From: Lutjanus erythropterus
Lineage: Eukaryota; Chordata; Actinopteri; Lutjaniformes; Lutjanidae
Assembly (NCBI GenBank): GCA_020091685.1
Contig: CM034610.1
Span: forward strand, 9,220,948-9,284,947
Reading direction: 5' to 3'
DNA length: 64,000 nt
Both the position numbers and the translations under genes were made by a program. Of the stretch, positions 1 through 10,748 are shown one piece after another; position 1 is the first letter of the stretch; the number at the start of each line of letters is the position of its first letter. The notes under the pieces were generated by a model. That model was given only the letters and a program-made list of their open reading frames with translations, was not told where the DNA came from and did not search any database.

Positions 1-391
1 TAGTATTTGGTAAGGAGTATCAGAAACTGTTTAACCCTAACCACCACAAATGTATGTCACATTTCCTTATAGGCCCGTCTGGGGACCGTCTCTTGTGTGG
101 GAGTGCAGTGCTTCCCATAGAAAAGCTCAGGGAAGCAGCTGTATGCTGCTTTTTAATGGACATGAGAAAGTTAACCATACATGTATCACATGTACCACAT
201 ACATACATGTATTTCTAAAAAAAAATATTTTCTCATTGTTGCCCCTTGTGGTCACAGTAGTTCATATCAAACAAAATCAAAGGTTTGCTGTGAGGAGATA
301 CTCTGTGATAAAGCAGCTCAAATATTATGATAAGCTCCCAAAAGCACTTGTCATATGACACGTACCACCTTTTCCCACAACTCTCTAACAC

Positions 392-439
<48 letters not shown>

Positions 440-761
440 CGGGTGTGGTCCCGCTGATTCAATCTCTTACCTCCTTCCTGTCATCTCCTTCCTTGATAGC
501 CATTCTTCACAGCCTCTATTCATCTTTGTTCCTTCACCTCCTCCCTCCAACTGATGGAGGAGATAGTACAGTCGCACTATGTAGCTGCTGAAACTTTTTT
601 TTTTTGCACCATAAATGAAATACAACAACAAAATAACAAGATGTGACACAGAAAGATGAAGCAGAGCATAATGCTTATAATAAAGCTGGCAAAAAATGCT
701 TTCCACTAGACACTAAAAGGTTTGTGTGACCCGTGAGTGCAATATGGTGTAATTTTGTCTC
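1..761. other. Noncoding, no gene seen
   Basis: AT-rich sequence with a (GT)n microsatellite at 395-438 and a T run at 594-606. ORFs here are short and repeat-driven. Confidence 0.6.
395..438 (+). repeat. (GT)22 microsatellite
   Basis: Uninterrupted GT dinucleotides. Confidence 0.95.
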
Positions 762-1816
762 TTTTAAGGGTAACTTCAGTATTTTTCAACCTGGAACCTA
801 TTTTCTCATGTTTTGTGTCTAAATGACTTATGGGGACAACAATTTTTGAAATTGGTCCAGTATTGAGCGAGACAGCTGCAGCTGGCAGCTGGCGAAACGG
901 GCTGAAATGTAGTCCTTATGTGCAACTGTGCACCGTCGGTGAGTCCACTAAAAGTGCTTGTTTTGCCAGTGGCAGATTCAGATTGTTATTCTGAATGTTT
1001 GAGAACATTATGGAAAGGATTCCTACAGAGAGTAAGATGCTTTTTGTCTAACTAGAAACAGGCAATTTATTGCAACGCCACCAGACCCCGTTTACAGAAA
1101 CAGTACTTTTATCGTTGTCGCCATCATCTTCAGTCAAGCTCAGCAAAAACAAAATAAAACTCATCAAAACACCTTGGCTCATTTTCCCACAGTTCCAACC
1201 ATCACCAACTCTGGTCTGGTCAAAATAAACCTTTGATTTACTGCGTTGGATGAGAAAATATCTGGAGTGAGAGGTTGGAAATCAGAGAAGTGGCGCACAG
1301 AAACGCTGTGTACAGCCAGAATATTTTCACATCTATCAGCAAGGGTTTGTTTCGTCCAGAAAAACAGAGTTGGTGATTGTTGTAGCAGCAGAGAGATGAG
1401 CTGAGATGATTTTGGTGAGTTTTATTTTATTTAAGTGTCTTTTGTGATGTTAAAATTACCGTTTTGGGAAATGGAGCCTGGTTACTTTGAACAGAGCAAA
1501 ATAACAGCTGTCTCTGGTTAAACAAAATGATCTTACCCTTTAAAAAGGTCTGTCTTTGTAGCAATTCTTTCCATAATGTTGTCAGACCCTTGAAATAACA
1601 GTCTGAGCTTGTGAGTGGCAAGCACTTTTAGGGGACTTATTTTGACTGGGTGCATTTTCCCGGCTGGTGGCACGACGTTGCATCTCAATTTTGCTTTTGC
1701 TGACTGCGTTGAAGTCCTTTAAAACTGGACCAGTTTCAAATAATGTGTCACTTAGACACAAAAACATGGGAAAATACGAGGGCACAGGTTGAAAAATACT
1801 GAAATTGTCCTTTAAA
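762..1816 (+). mobile_element. DNA transposon relic with long imperfect terminal inverted repeats
   Basis: The left end (TTTAAGGGTAACTTCAGTA, then TTTTTCAACCTG, TTTTGTGTCTAAATGAC, AATTGGTCCAGT) matches the reverse complement of the right end (TTTAAAGGACAATTTCAGTA, TTTTTCAACCTG, TTTTTGTGTCTAAGTGAC, AACTGGTCCAGT). Arms are about 120-150 bp with indels, overall about 1.05 kb. The centre has no recognisable transposase. Termini of this kind are common in fish genomes; I do not assign a superfamily. Confidence 0.65.
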
Positions 1817-2867
1817 AAGTGCATTTATCTTATCCTTTTCGTCCACCAGCAAAATGGCTAGTAATTGGTCAGATTTTACCAGCCATTCAATAGTTTAGCA
1901 TTGTTTTTTGGGCTAGTGATTGAAGCAAACCTTCCTCTCTCTGTGTGTGTGCATGTGTGTGTGCATGTGTGCACTTTTGTGTGTGTAGAGGGGTATAAAA
2001 AAAGATTTAAGGCCCTCCATATTTTACAAGGTTACATTCAGTACTAGACATTAAGATGACAAACTGCCTCACGCACTCGTACACATACTCCCACTGAAGT
2101 CTTCCCTCCAGGGCTTGACTGCAGAAATAGCCTTGTCACTGTGCTGAAGTTGTGTTCCACTCAGCATATTGAAGATTATGAGGGATCAATTGTCTCTAAG
2201 CTGCTCTACCATTAACCTTTTACCGGCTCATCACCTCTCTTTTTTTTCTCTCTTCTCCACTTTCACTTGATAGCTGTTCCACACATTTCATGTCGGCTCT
2301 CTCTCTACTTCCCTTGTCCATCGTGCCCTCTCTCTCTTACGCACAAAACAAATGGCAAAATTGGCCTCAAAGCTTTTCTATAGTCAGATTAAACAAGGAC
2401 AGACTTGACAAAAAAGATCCCTTGCCTGTTGCCTACCCCTTACTATTAGTTCATGTAACTTACTGAGTTACTTTTAGACCTAGGCAGACGTGCATGTGGC
2501 AGGTCAGGGCAGGTCACATCAGCTGCTAGTCAAAAAGCTAACCGAAGGATGGAGGACGAGGGAGAAGGAGAGATGCATACTTTGGTAGTACTGTCATTGT
2601 TTTGAGTTTGTTTGGCTCTTCGTGGGGGAATATGCGGCGATGGAATCTAATTTGAAGGCCACACTCAGAGAGGTCGACTTTGTCTCCACTACAGCCTACA
2701 TCTGGACAGCTAACAACAAAAGCTTTCTGGGTGTAACAGTTCACTGAGTCAGCAGTTCAACTTTGGAGCGCAACAAGGTACAAAAGGAATATAGTAATAG
2801 AACGAGTAATGCCGTTGTGAATTTTTTTGTCATGATTAGCTTATGAATTCTTGCGTTATGGCCAAAA
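1817..2867. other. Noncoding, no gene seen
   Basis: Contains a degenerate GTGTGTGC microsatellite around 1941-1987 and pyrimidine-rich sequence near 2240-2340. No element recognised. Confidence 0.5.
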
Positions 2868-3345
2868 ACATGTTTATGAGTAACCTTGACCTTTGACCAC
2901 CAACATTTAATGAGTTCATCCTTGAGTCCAAGTGAATATTTCAGCAAAATTTTAAGAAATTCTGTCAAGGGGTTCTTAAGATATTGTGTCTTCTGTCACA
3001 ATGGGACAAATGTGAGGTGACAGAGACTTCTGACCTCTGAATTCTAATCAGTTCATCCTTGAGTCCAGGTGGATGCTTGTGCCAAATTTGAAGAAATTCC
3101 ATCGAGGTGTTTTTGAGATATTGTGTTCACGAGAACGCAACAGACATATGAGGTCACAGCGACCTTGACCTTTGACTTCTGTCCAACCAAATTTAATCAC
3201 TTCATCCTTGAGTCTGAGTGGTCATTTGTGCCAAGTTTGAAGAGGTTCTCTCAAGGAGCTCTTGAGATGTTGTGTTCACAAGAATGGGCAACCTGAAAAC
3301 ATAATGCCTCCAGCCACAGCTGTCATTGCCATGGAGGCATAAAGA
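2868..3345 (-). repeat. Satellite-like array, about 140-bp monomers (reverse orientation)
   Basis: The phrase TTCATCCTTGAGTC recurs at about 2916, 3053 and 3201 (spacing 137 and 149). Between copies are GTGCCAAATTTGAAGAAATTC, GAGATATTGTGTTCAC and GACCTTGACCTTTGAC variants. It ends in ATGCCTCCAGCCAC ... CATGGAGGCATAAA, a short hairpin-like end. It is the reverse complement of the array at 40036-40760, and a single fragment is at 28871-28985. Confidence 0.85.
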
Positions 3346-3819
3346 CATTTATTCATGTGTGTGAAGTGCCACATAAATACAGTCCGATTGATTGATTGGT
3401 TGATTGATTCAGTGGAGCTTAACTAAGAGTAGGAACACTCTAATTACACTCTCAGAATGACTGGTCCAACCACACACTGATCTGATGGCCGCTGGCAGCT
3501 GGTAATAAGGGAGAGGCTACATATAGCTGGCTGGGCAGGAGCTGACCTTCGTGTCACAAGCTTTCTTCTCTAACCTTTAGGTCACCCCTGCCTAGGATAC
3601 AAATGTACACCCACACAATATACACAACATAAAGTCTTTATATGACATAAAGATCACACATTAATGTTTTAGAAAATGACAACGAATCAACCAATCAACA
3701 AAGAGTTCATAGAATCATATAATAAATGAATGAAGCCATTACATGACACTCCTTCTTGTACCCATAGCAGTTCAGTCAGGCTTGTGAAATAGATTAGTAT
3801 GTGAATGTACTGGTGCCAT
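3346..3819. other. Noncoding, no gene seen
   Basis: Contains TTGATTGATTGGTTGATTGATT near 3387-3409; otherwise unremarkable. Confidence 0.5.
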
Positions 3820-4228
3820 GCTGTGGTTCCAGCGGCCCATTGTTTTCAAAACCCCAATAGTCCAAAAAATGTCCTATTGGCCTGGAAGCCCATTTGTCCG
3901 ACAGCCCATTACTCCACCCTGAGACAGTCTCTCTCAACCCTGACCCACGCCTCACACACTGCATGAGCCAAGACTTAAAATTCTCTAATATCTAATAGCT
4001 AATATCAAACATGTTTGATTTTGTTTGAACAGGCAAGACAACAAAAGACAGACCGAATGTTTGATCGTCTTACATCTAACAACTAAGATGACAGGGGCAC
4101 TGATCTAAGAAATAGGGTTTCGGAACAACAGGCATTTGAATTTGGGATAGCAGGCTGTCGGACAAATGGGCGTTCAGTCAAATTTTGGACTGACAGGGTT
4201 TCTGTATAATGGGCTGTTGGAACAGCAG
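3820..4228 (+). mobile_element. MITE with about 90-bp inverted termini
   Basis: The left arm (GTTCCAGCGGCCCATTGTTT ... AGTCCAAAAAAT ... GCCCATTTGTCCGACAGCCC, about 3825-3911) pairs with the right arm at about 4146-4226 (reverse complement GTTCCAACAGCCCATTATAC ... AGTCCAAAATTT ... GCCCATTTGTCCGACAGCCT). Length about 405 bp, no coding potential. Confidence 0.7.
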
Positions 4229-4961
4229 GCAGTCCCCCATCTAGACTCCAGCCTCTCCGCTCTCCACAAGGAAATATCAAGCTCAGCACGGCAGGGAGTG
4301 GGGACTGATGAAACTAATCTAAGGGAAGGTTGGCTCTGAGTGCACAGGTGGATGCTGGGGTAGAGGAGGGACTTTTGAAATGCTTTATGCTTATGCTTAA
4401 CAACAGCAGTGGTGGCAGCAGTAGCAAGCAACAGCACAACATTCAGCATTTGGATTAAGTTCGGATTAACATTTGGTAGATGACCTCTAAGGAATTCATT
4501 TATTTAATACAGTTACAACAATTTTGACATCATGTCAAATATGTCTAGGCATTGTGTTGCAGAAATCTACTGAAGTTAGGTTGTTAAGCAGCTACTGGGG
4601 ATTTTTAAATGCAAAATAGCTGCTTGAACAGCTGTGAGAACGGCCATTAACAAACCTACGCCTCTTCCACTCGCCTCAGTGGCATCATATCACCATCCCA
4701 ATATGAAAGGCTGCCCTGAAGATGTGGGTCGCTTCTGCAGTACAGGTTCTTTGAAACTGTAATTGTTTCCACCTAGTTTCTAGCAACAGAAGCTGGTTGA
4801 TCTTCAGTCTTCAGTCTCTTTTAAGTGAAGTGTTTAGCAACAGACTTGTGATTCTAATGAACCTCCTTCATCAGCCATAATTTATTTTCTCTGTCCACCT
4901 TTTAATACTGAAAGGGTAGCTTTTCAATGACTTATGTGGGTAGGGACTCAGAAATACAATA
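4229..4961. other. Noncoding, no gene seen
   Basis: No recognisable feature. Two overlapping minus-strand ORFs at 4083-4449 partly cover the MITE and are not considered genes. Confidence 0.5.
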
Positions 4962-5313
4962 CAGGGTGTCCACAAAGTCTCTACAATTTAAAAAATTTAT
5001 TGCAAAAGTAATTGATGAGATGTTAATCAGATTTGTTCTATGTACTCGGTGGTTTGTTGAAGTTTTTCTCCACACATTAAGAAAAAGATTACTGATGCCA
5101 TTGCCACCATTGATGAGGCTACACTACAGCGAACATGGCAAGAAATCAAGTACTGTCTTGATGTGCTTCATGCAACTAATGGTGTCCATATAGAGGTGTA
5201 TTAAATGAGGCAAAAAAACCTTCAATATCTACTTTTCATTTTGTAATTATTTCCACAGATTTGTCTTTTGTAATAAATCTGTTAAATTATAAAGAGACTG
5301 TATGGACACCCTG
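4962..5313 (+). mobile_element. Internally deleted Tc1/mariner-superfamily element
   Basis: Termini CAGGGTGTCCACAAAGTCTC and the reverse complement of the right end, CAGGGTGTCCATACAGTCTC, form inverted repeats. The element is flanked by TA on both sides (4960-4961 and 5314-5315), the target duplication of this superfamily. At 352 bp it keeps only the 3' end of the transposase gene (5073-5204). Confidence 0.85.
5073..5204 (+). pseudogene. Transposase C-terminal fragment (Tc1/mariner superfamily)
   Basis: The frame ending in TAA at 5202-5204 reads 43 residues including ITDAIATIDEATLQRTWQEI and ATNGVHIEVY, the usual C-terminus of mariner-like transposases found in many animals. The catalytic DDE region is missing, so it cannot be active. 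The fragment ends about 110 bp before the right terminus, as in intact elements of this kind. Confidence 0.8.
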
Positions 5314-5530
5314 TATATTTGTTTGTATTTTAAAGGGTAATTACCACAATTCCATCAGTACGATTGACAATAAGTCAGTTTACAACTTGTCATTTAAATG
5401 CGCATTTGTAAACCTGACAGATAAGCAAACCAGGCTTTTTTCAAGTTGTCATGCAGAGATCAGCCCAAGACACCAATGGTCAGTTCAAAGTACAGCTCTC
5501 ATCAGAGATCTCAGGATTACCACTTCATTT

Positions 5531-5790
5531 ATGGAAATGTTACCCAGCTGAAAGAAAAAAAGAAAACTCTCACACTCCATCTCCTGTTCATAAGTACTTG
5601 AATCTGCATCAAGTAGCTGTCACAGGTGAAAAACAGGTTGTGACAAAATGGGGGCTCGTCCAGGATCTGAACTCTCCCATGGAAATGTTACCCAGCCAAA
5701 AGAGAAGGAGCTCCGTCACACTTAATTTCCTTGTTCATGAGTACTTGAATTTGCATCAAGTAACTGCTAAAACTGTAGCTGTAGTGCCTC
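5531..5790 (+). repeat. Two-copy direct repeat, 148-bp period, around a tRNA-Pro-like site
   Basis: ATGGAAATGTTACCCAGC occurs at 5531 and 5679. Both are followed by A-rich sequence, CACACT(T/C)..., TGTTCAT(A/G)AGTACTTGAAT and TGCATCAAGTA. The arrangement resembles rearranged LTR sequence of an old retroelement, but no TG...CA pair of full LTRs, polyprotein or polypurine tract could be identified. Confidence 0.55.
5649..5666 (+). other. Primer-binding-site-like sequence complementary to tRNA-Pro
   Basis: TGGGGGCTCGTCCAGGAT matches, with one change, the sequence complementary to the 3' end of tRNA-Pro including CCA, which many LTR retroelements use as primer-binding site. It lies four bases after a GTGACA that could be an LTR end. 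Similarity to tRNA-Pro may extend a few bases further (CTGAAC), so an origin from a tRNA copy is an alternative. Confidence 0.45.
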
Positions 5791-5800
5791 TTCATCTTAG

Positions 5801-6610
5801 TGTCTTGTACCACATCGAATGACTCGCTCGCTTGACAGGAAATTCATCTCGACCGCAACTCCGCAGAGGATATTCACACTTGTTGCACGGTGCACTACAA
5901 GTGCGGCAGGCCAGCCTGCGGGGATCTGACTCATGAACTTAAGGGGAGATTTAGGACCCTTTAGGACCCGTGGGAGCGAGGTAGGGACTGTTCCAATTCC
6001 AGAAGGGAGCATTCATCGATGACGAAGGAGCCGAGCGGACCCCGCTGGCACTTCGGAGGATCCACAAGTCCCTGCTGAAAACTTCCCTTGTTACAAAGAG
6101 AGAGCACATGCTCATTACGAAGAGGAAAAGTCTTGTGTGCTTTGAACTTCAGTCTCATTTTCTGTTTCCTCTCAGATGCACACATACTGAGCGCTACATT
6201 GATGATCAAAGTATCAATTGAGTGGCTTACCCAGGGGAGGATAAATAGCGAGACAGAACACAATATTTTTTCCTTTTGAATTCCCCCCCTGTGCCATCTC
6301 GCCCCTCTGTTATTACCAGTCTGCACTCGCAGAGCCATTCAGGCCGGCGGCGCATGATGCCCCCACAGCCGATACGCTCTGACACTTCTCCTCCAATTCG
6401 TCTCCTTCCAGGCTGTGGCAATAGAGCAGGTTAAGAAGGGCCTGCGGGCTGTCGCGGAGTCCGGACCGTTCCGGTACACCGGCCACGGCCTCTCTCCTGT
6501 CTGCCGCCGAGCGCTGTCATCGAATACCAAATCACCACGCTCTTTGATGGATTCACAGATCACGCGAAAAACAAGTCTCCCAAGAAATAAACAGAGAAGA
6601 TGATGGCTCT
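5801..6610. other. GC- and CpG-rich block of unknown nature
   Basis: Clearly richer in G, C and CpG than its surroundings (for example 6340-6370 and 6430-6530). It contains open frames on both strands: plus 6415-6603, about 63 codons, following a good acceptor-like CGTCTCCTTCCAG at 6399-6411; minus 5961-6338, 125 codons. No family was recognised in any frame. It could be a CpG-island regulatory element, an exon of an unrecognised gene, or internal sequence of the retroelement suggested just upstream. Confidence 0.35.
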
Positions 6611-7220
6611 GTGAGTGTGTGCGTGTGCATGTGTGTGCACGCTGGAGGATTATCTTGGGTGTTGCAGATAAAAGACTGGCGTCTTTTGGGGAAAAGGATT
6701 ATGGTTCAGCTAGACGGTGATGAGTGAAGAAAAAAATATGATAATTAAATTTGTGCATTTGAGCTGTTTGCCATAGTGAGTTTCCAAAATGCAAAATATA
6801 GTGACTATGCAATATTGTTGCTTAATTTCAAGATATTTCTGATGTGAAAGATATTTTTAAGGAGAAATCTGCAATATATTTACTGTAATAAATCATGAAA
6901 GGAATATATGTCATGAGATCAAGTAAACCTGTGAAGCTGAAATACTCGCTTCTCTGACAACAACACTACAGCTGCACTGTCCTCATTTAAAATGTCTTCT
7001 CCGGACAGAAAAACAGTTTTCATTTGCTTGTTTCACATTAATGAGGCCTCAAATTAACGCAGAATGTTAAATGAATTAGTGTCTGATTATAACAGTTAAA
7101 ATCAGAGTGTATTTTCAGAGCAGTTGGCTTTTGTTTTCAGGATAATGGACTTAACTTTACATTGACAGACAATTTACAATTGTTTCATCAACTAGGACTC
7201 GTCCTCACTTCTTATTGTCA
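6611..7220. other. Noncoding, no gene seen
   Basis: AT-rich; short GTGTGTGCGTGTGCATGTG run at 6614-6640. Nothing else recognised. Confidence 0.5.
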
Positions 7221-7385
7221 ATCTAACCCCCTGGTGCCGCCGTGAGGTTGACAGTTGTGCTTTTGAGCTGTCTCCAAAAATATTGGATGAATTGCCATGA
7301 AGTTTTGTAGACGCATTAATGCCCCACACATAGCTTTGGTGATCCCTTTACTGTTCGTCTTGCACCATCATGATTTAATACCTGC
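7221..7385 (+). repeat. Dispersed fish repeat fragment (CACCATGAGGTTGAC type)
   Basis: GCCGTGAGGTTGACAGTTGT, then TATTGGATGAATTGCCATGA, TTTTGTAGACGCATTAATG and TTTGGTGATCCC match the consensus phrasing of a common teleost dispersed repeat. Related fragments lie at 57450-57605, 58970-59165 and 62930-63090. Confidence 0.55.
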
Positions 7386-8615
7386 AAAATCACATTATCA
7401 CCCTCAGCTGGAGCGTTTAGCGCTGCATGATAAACTAAGACGGTTTAACATTTAGCTCTAAGCACCGCTGTGCCTTAGTGCAGCCTCAGAGAGCTGCCGT
7501 TCTGTTAAAATATGAGTATTGCACACTTGACAGAGAACACAACCTGCCACTCAGCTCTGTCTTTGTTGATCCTCTCATGTATCGCTCTGTAGTCACATTT
7601 TTGGGAGGGGCCCTCTAACCACGCTGGAAACGTAAAGACAGACTGCCCAATAGACTGTTCAACCCCAGTTTAGGCATCCTGTCTCATGCTTCAAGTCAGC
7701 ATTTTCAATATTAAACCAAGACCAGGATCTATCTCTAATATATAATGTTAACTTAGTGCTTTGAGTTGCGTAAACAGGCAAACATTCAGCTGAGGATCAG
7801 GTAGGAAAACAAATTAAATATATTGCAAGTGACCATTTTGTTGATCCATTCAATATGAACTTTTATTTCATTCTTACTGTGATAATAACTGTACTCCAGG
7901 CACCATAAAGTTTCATACAAAACGTATTTGCTGATGCTCCATTACCTTCAGAATTAGTTGTACATGAGGGTAATTTTTAGGAGAGAAAATTGCCACACAG
8001 ACCAGAGAGAGGGAGTAAATTAAGAAGAGAGACTGCTGCCATGTTTGGCTTACAATCATTAATCACTGAAAGTATGGAAGCACATTCTGCATCAGTCAGT
8101 TTTAATGCAAGTTTTTGTGTGTACAAGTGTGAAGAGACTCTTTATTTGTACCCAGCATCTCCTGCTGGGATGGAAAGTCTAATGGAGTGGCAGCTGTGTT
8201 GAGTAATAATAATCTGGATGGAACAAAGCGCAAAGCATCACTAATATTCAGTATTTGCCCAACCCAGCAGACACAGAAAGTCATGAATAGACTACTGAGA
8301 TTTAATATTTAGTATGTCCGTTCCTGTCAGAAGTTATTAACTTCGACTGAGTAACATGTTAATGTTGCTTCTTTTCCTAGCACTTTGTAGTCCATTTGCT
8401 GGTAAGACATGTGGTTAAAGGCACAGTTTAGATAATTTGATGTGGGGTTGTATGAGTATACATATGTAGTAGTTATTTAGTATATATCAGTTTAAGTCTA
8501 TATTATTTTTGAAATATTTTCATGATTTTGCACCTCCTGTGTTCTGCACCGTAAAATTACTGATTTCACCTATGGAGTTTGGTTAGTTAGGGGAGAGTGA
8601 TATTTTGCTTATATA
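7386..8615. other. Noncoding, no gene seen
   Basis: No repeat or coding signal recognised beyond short spurious ORFs. Confidence 0.5.
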
Positions 8616-8700
8616 AGTGTAGTTTTCCATCACAAAAGACTGTCTGATGGCACAGTAAAGTAGTGAAAATATCCTAAATGTAGCGCGCACTTAAGTGACA
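8616..8700 (+). repeat. Partial copy of the long-inverted-repeat element arm
   Basis: Shares AGTGTAGTTTTCCATC..., GACTGTCTGATGGCACAGTAAAGTAGTGAAAATATCCTAAAT and GCGCACTTAAG with the right arm at about 23370-23445 (CTGTCTGGTGGCAAAGTAAAGTGG ... ATCTAAATTCAGCATACACTTGG). Confidence 0.55.
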
Positions 8701-8875
8701 TAAAGAAACCAGAAAATATTCACAATTAAGAAGCTGAAATAAGATAATTTGGTCATTTTTTCTTTAAAATAAATTACTCAAAATGATAAATCAATAATTA
8801 AAATACTTTTGTAACAGTTTAATGCAATCAAATTAATGTAAACGTTAACAACCAATCTATTAATTGACTCAAAGT
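8697..8875 (+). repeat. MITE fragment (hAT-type, AGAAACCAGAAAATATTCAC)
   Basis: CATAAAGAAACCAGAAAATATTCAC, then AAGAAGCTGAAATAAGATAATTTGG, TTTTTTCTTTAAAATAAATTACTC and later CAATCTATTAATTGACTC match the body of a common teleost MITE whose ends read GGGCTGCAACTAACGATTA. A reverse-oriented copy with one end preserved is at 27643-27955. Confidence 0.6.
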
Positions 8876-9031
8876 CCACTTACAGATGGGTGACACATTT
8901 TGATATATGAAGTTCTGTTGTGTTTTCCTTGAACTTGTCACCCATTTGTAGAATGCTATTACATCACTTTTTGTTGTTTATAGCTCAGTAACATCTGATT
9001 TAATGTGATAAAGGTGTGAAATAATCATTTT

Positions 9032-9033
<2 letters not shown>

Positions 9034-9127
<94 letters not shown>
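9034..9127 (+). repeat. (GT)47 microsatellite
   Basis: Ninety-four bases of uninterrupted GT/TG, the longest simple repeat in the window. Confidence 0.97.
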
Positions 9128-9129
<2 letters not shown>

Positions 9130-10360
9130 TGTACTGTACTACACCTGTAAGGTGCCTGTAAACCTTGAAAATGCACCTTGAAAATCCTTGAAAAGAGGTA
9201 CGAATTCTGAACATCATATTACCAACCTCTACCAGCTGCTGTAAAAGCTGACCCATTACTTTGCATTTGCCTGTGCTGCTGCTTCAGCATGAGGAAAGCA
9301 GGCGGTTGAGTCAGCTGCACAAGGATGAGCTCACTGCAGGCAAGACTGCTACACTTATATTATTCCCAGGTGGAAATTTGCCCTATTATTTATGTATTTC
9401 TAACTTTCTGCACGCAACTGTCTTTGTCTTGGCAGGTCTCTAAAGTCTGCAGAACATCGGGACATGCATGCGTCAAATGTGAAGCAGACAAAGACGAACC
9501 TTAAGGCCTTTGTAATAATTTACAAGAAGTCCCTGAAATGGACCTGAGGTATCAGCCTGACAAATTTAATCTTCTGTTACTGCGATTTAATGCTGAGCCC
9601 ATTTGAACTTCTATCTGTTTGTTGCCGGTGGTTAAATTTAGGCTTAGAAACTCACATCCAGTGAAATGCTGCCCACTGGGATTTGGTGGAAAACTTATTC
9701 TTTTTCATCCCTCTTGCTGGATTTAATTCCGATAAATCCAGTCTATCTGCAGACCAGAGTCTGTGAGCACCTACTGTGGCAAGAAGTGGAAACTTAACAA
9801 AACTCACCAGACTTGCCTTCATCATTTTCTCTTAATAAAATTTTAAACTTGAAAATTAAGATATCATATCCAGTTAAACTGAAGAAGACATCCTTAATTG
9901 CATATTACAAAAATGACATATCAGCAGGATGCCAGCATGACAGCTTAAGGCAAGGGCAAGGCAAGTCTTCAAGATGAGAGGGGCTTTCTGTAGTCTGCAT
10001 TCAGTGACGGTAGCCTATCTTTGAAACTCTGTTAGCCAGCTGAGAAAGCTTGATTATTGGAAGAATCAGATATCTTCTTCCCTGCTTCACTGCGTTAGCT
10101 CCCTGATAACCTGAGGCCAATTTTCATGGTGCTATAGATTTATGCAACTTAAATCTAAGCTCCTCGTCTTCATACTGCAGCTGCTGTTCATTCCACTTCA
10201 TCCACTTACTTTGCTGCAAACTAAAAAAAAATGACCCCAAGCATATTTGTTGTATTAACTCACCAGGGCACAAATTAAACAGGAAAGAAAAAAAGTTAAA
10301 GGTTCTGTATGAAACTTTAAGAGAAACCTCAGTATTAATGACACTCACTCAATCATCATC
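9128..10360. other. Noncoding, no gene seen
   Basis: No recognisable element; the GTACTGTACTACACCTG tract after the microsatellite is low complexity. Confidence 0.5.
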
Positions 10361-10364
10361 CTGC

Positions 10365-10745
10365 GCTGTAAAAAAAAAAAATCAATCCAGAATTCAGTGG
10401 GATCGACTAATCTTTTCTTATTAACTTAACACAAACATACAAGTTTTATGTAGAGTTCAACTCATTAACTTGTGTTTCTAACGAAAAATGATCAGCACAT
10501 ATGCAGGCTTCCCAGCATGCATTGTTTGACCCTTCCACCTTCCAACCCTTCTTTGAACCCTCCTTTTTTATAGTTTTTAAAAAAACATATGATGAGAACA
10601 AATTTGCAATGGTCATCAGTGTGACTGAAGAGTTGTTGGCTCAATTTCTTCAGTGTATCGAGTACAAAATTACCTGAACTTGTCTTTTCAAATTTGGTCA
10701 AGCTAAAATTTTAAGCCTGCATACTCACTTTTTTAAGTTAAGACA
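10365..10745 (+). mobile_element. Possible MITE with CTGTAAAAA ends
   Basis: Begins GCGCTGTAAAAAAAAAAAATC and ends AAAAAAGT...AGACAGTG (10728-10748). The right part (TTAAGCCTGCATACTCAC, TTCTTCAGTGTATCGAGTACAAAATTAC) resembles fish MITE sequence. Inverted pairing of the ends is weak, so boundaries are uncertain. Confidence 0.35.
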
Positions 10746-10748
10746 GTG

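Noticed and set aside
5649..5674. Possible tRNA-Pro gene (minus strand)
   Set aside because: Only the 3'-terminal part of the tRNA is matched; no cloverleaf, box A or anticodon region follows.
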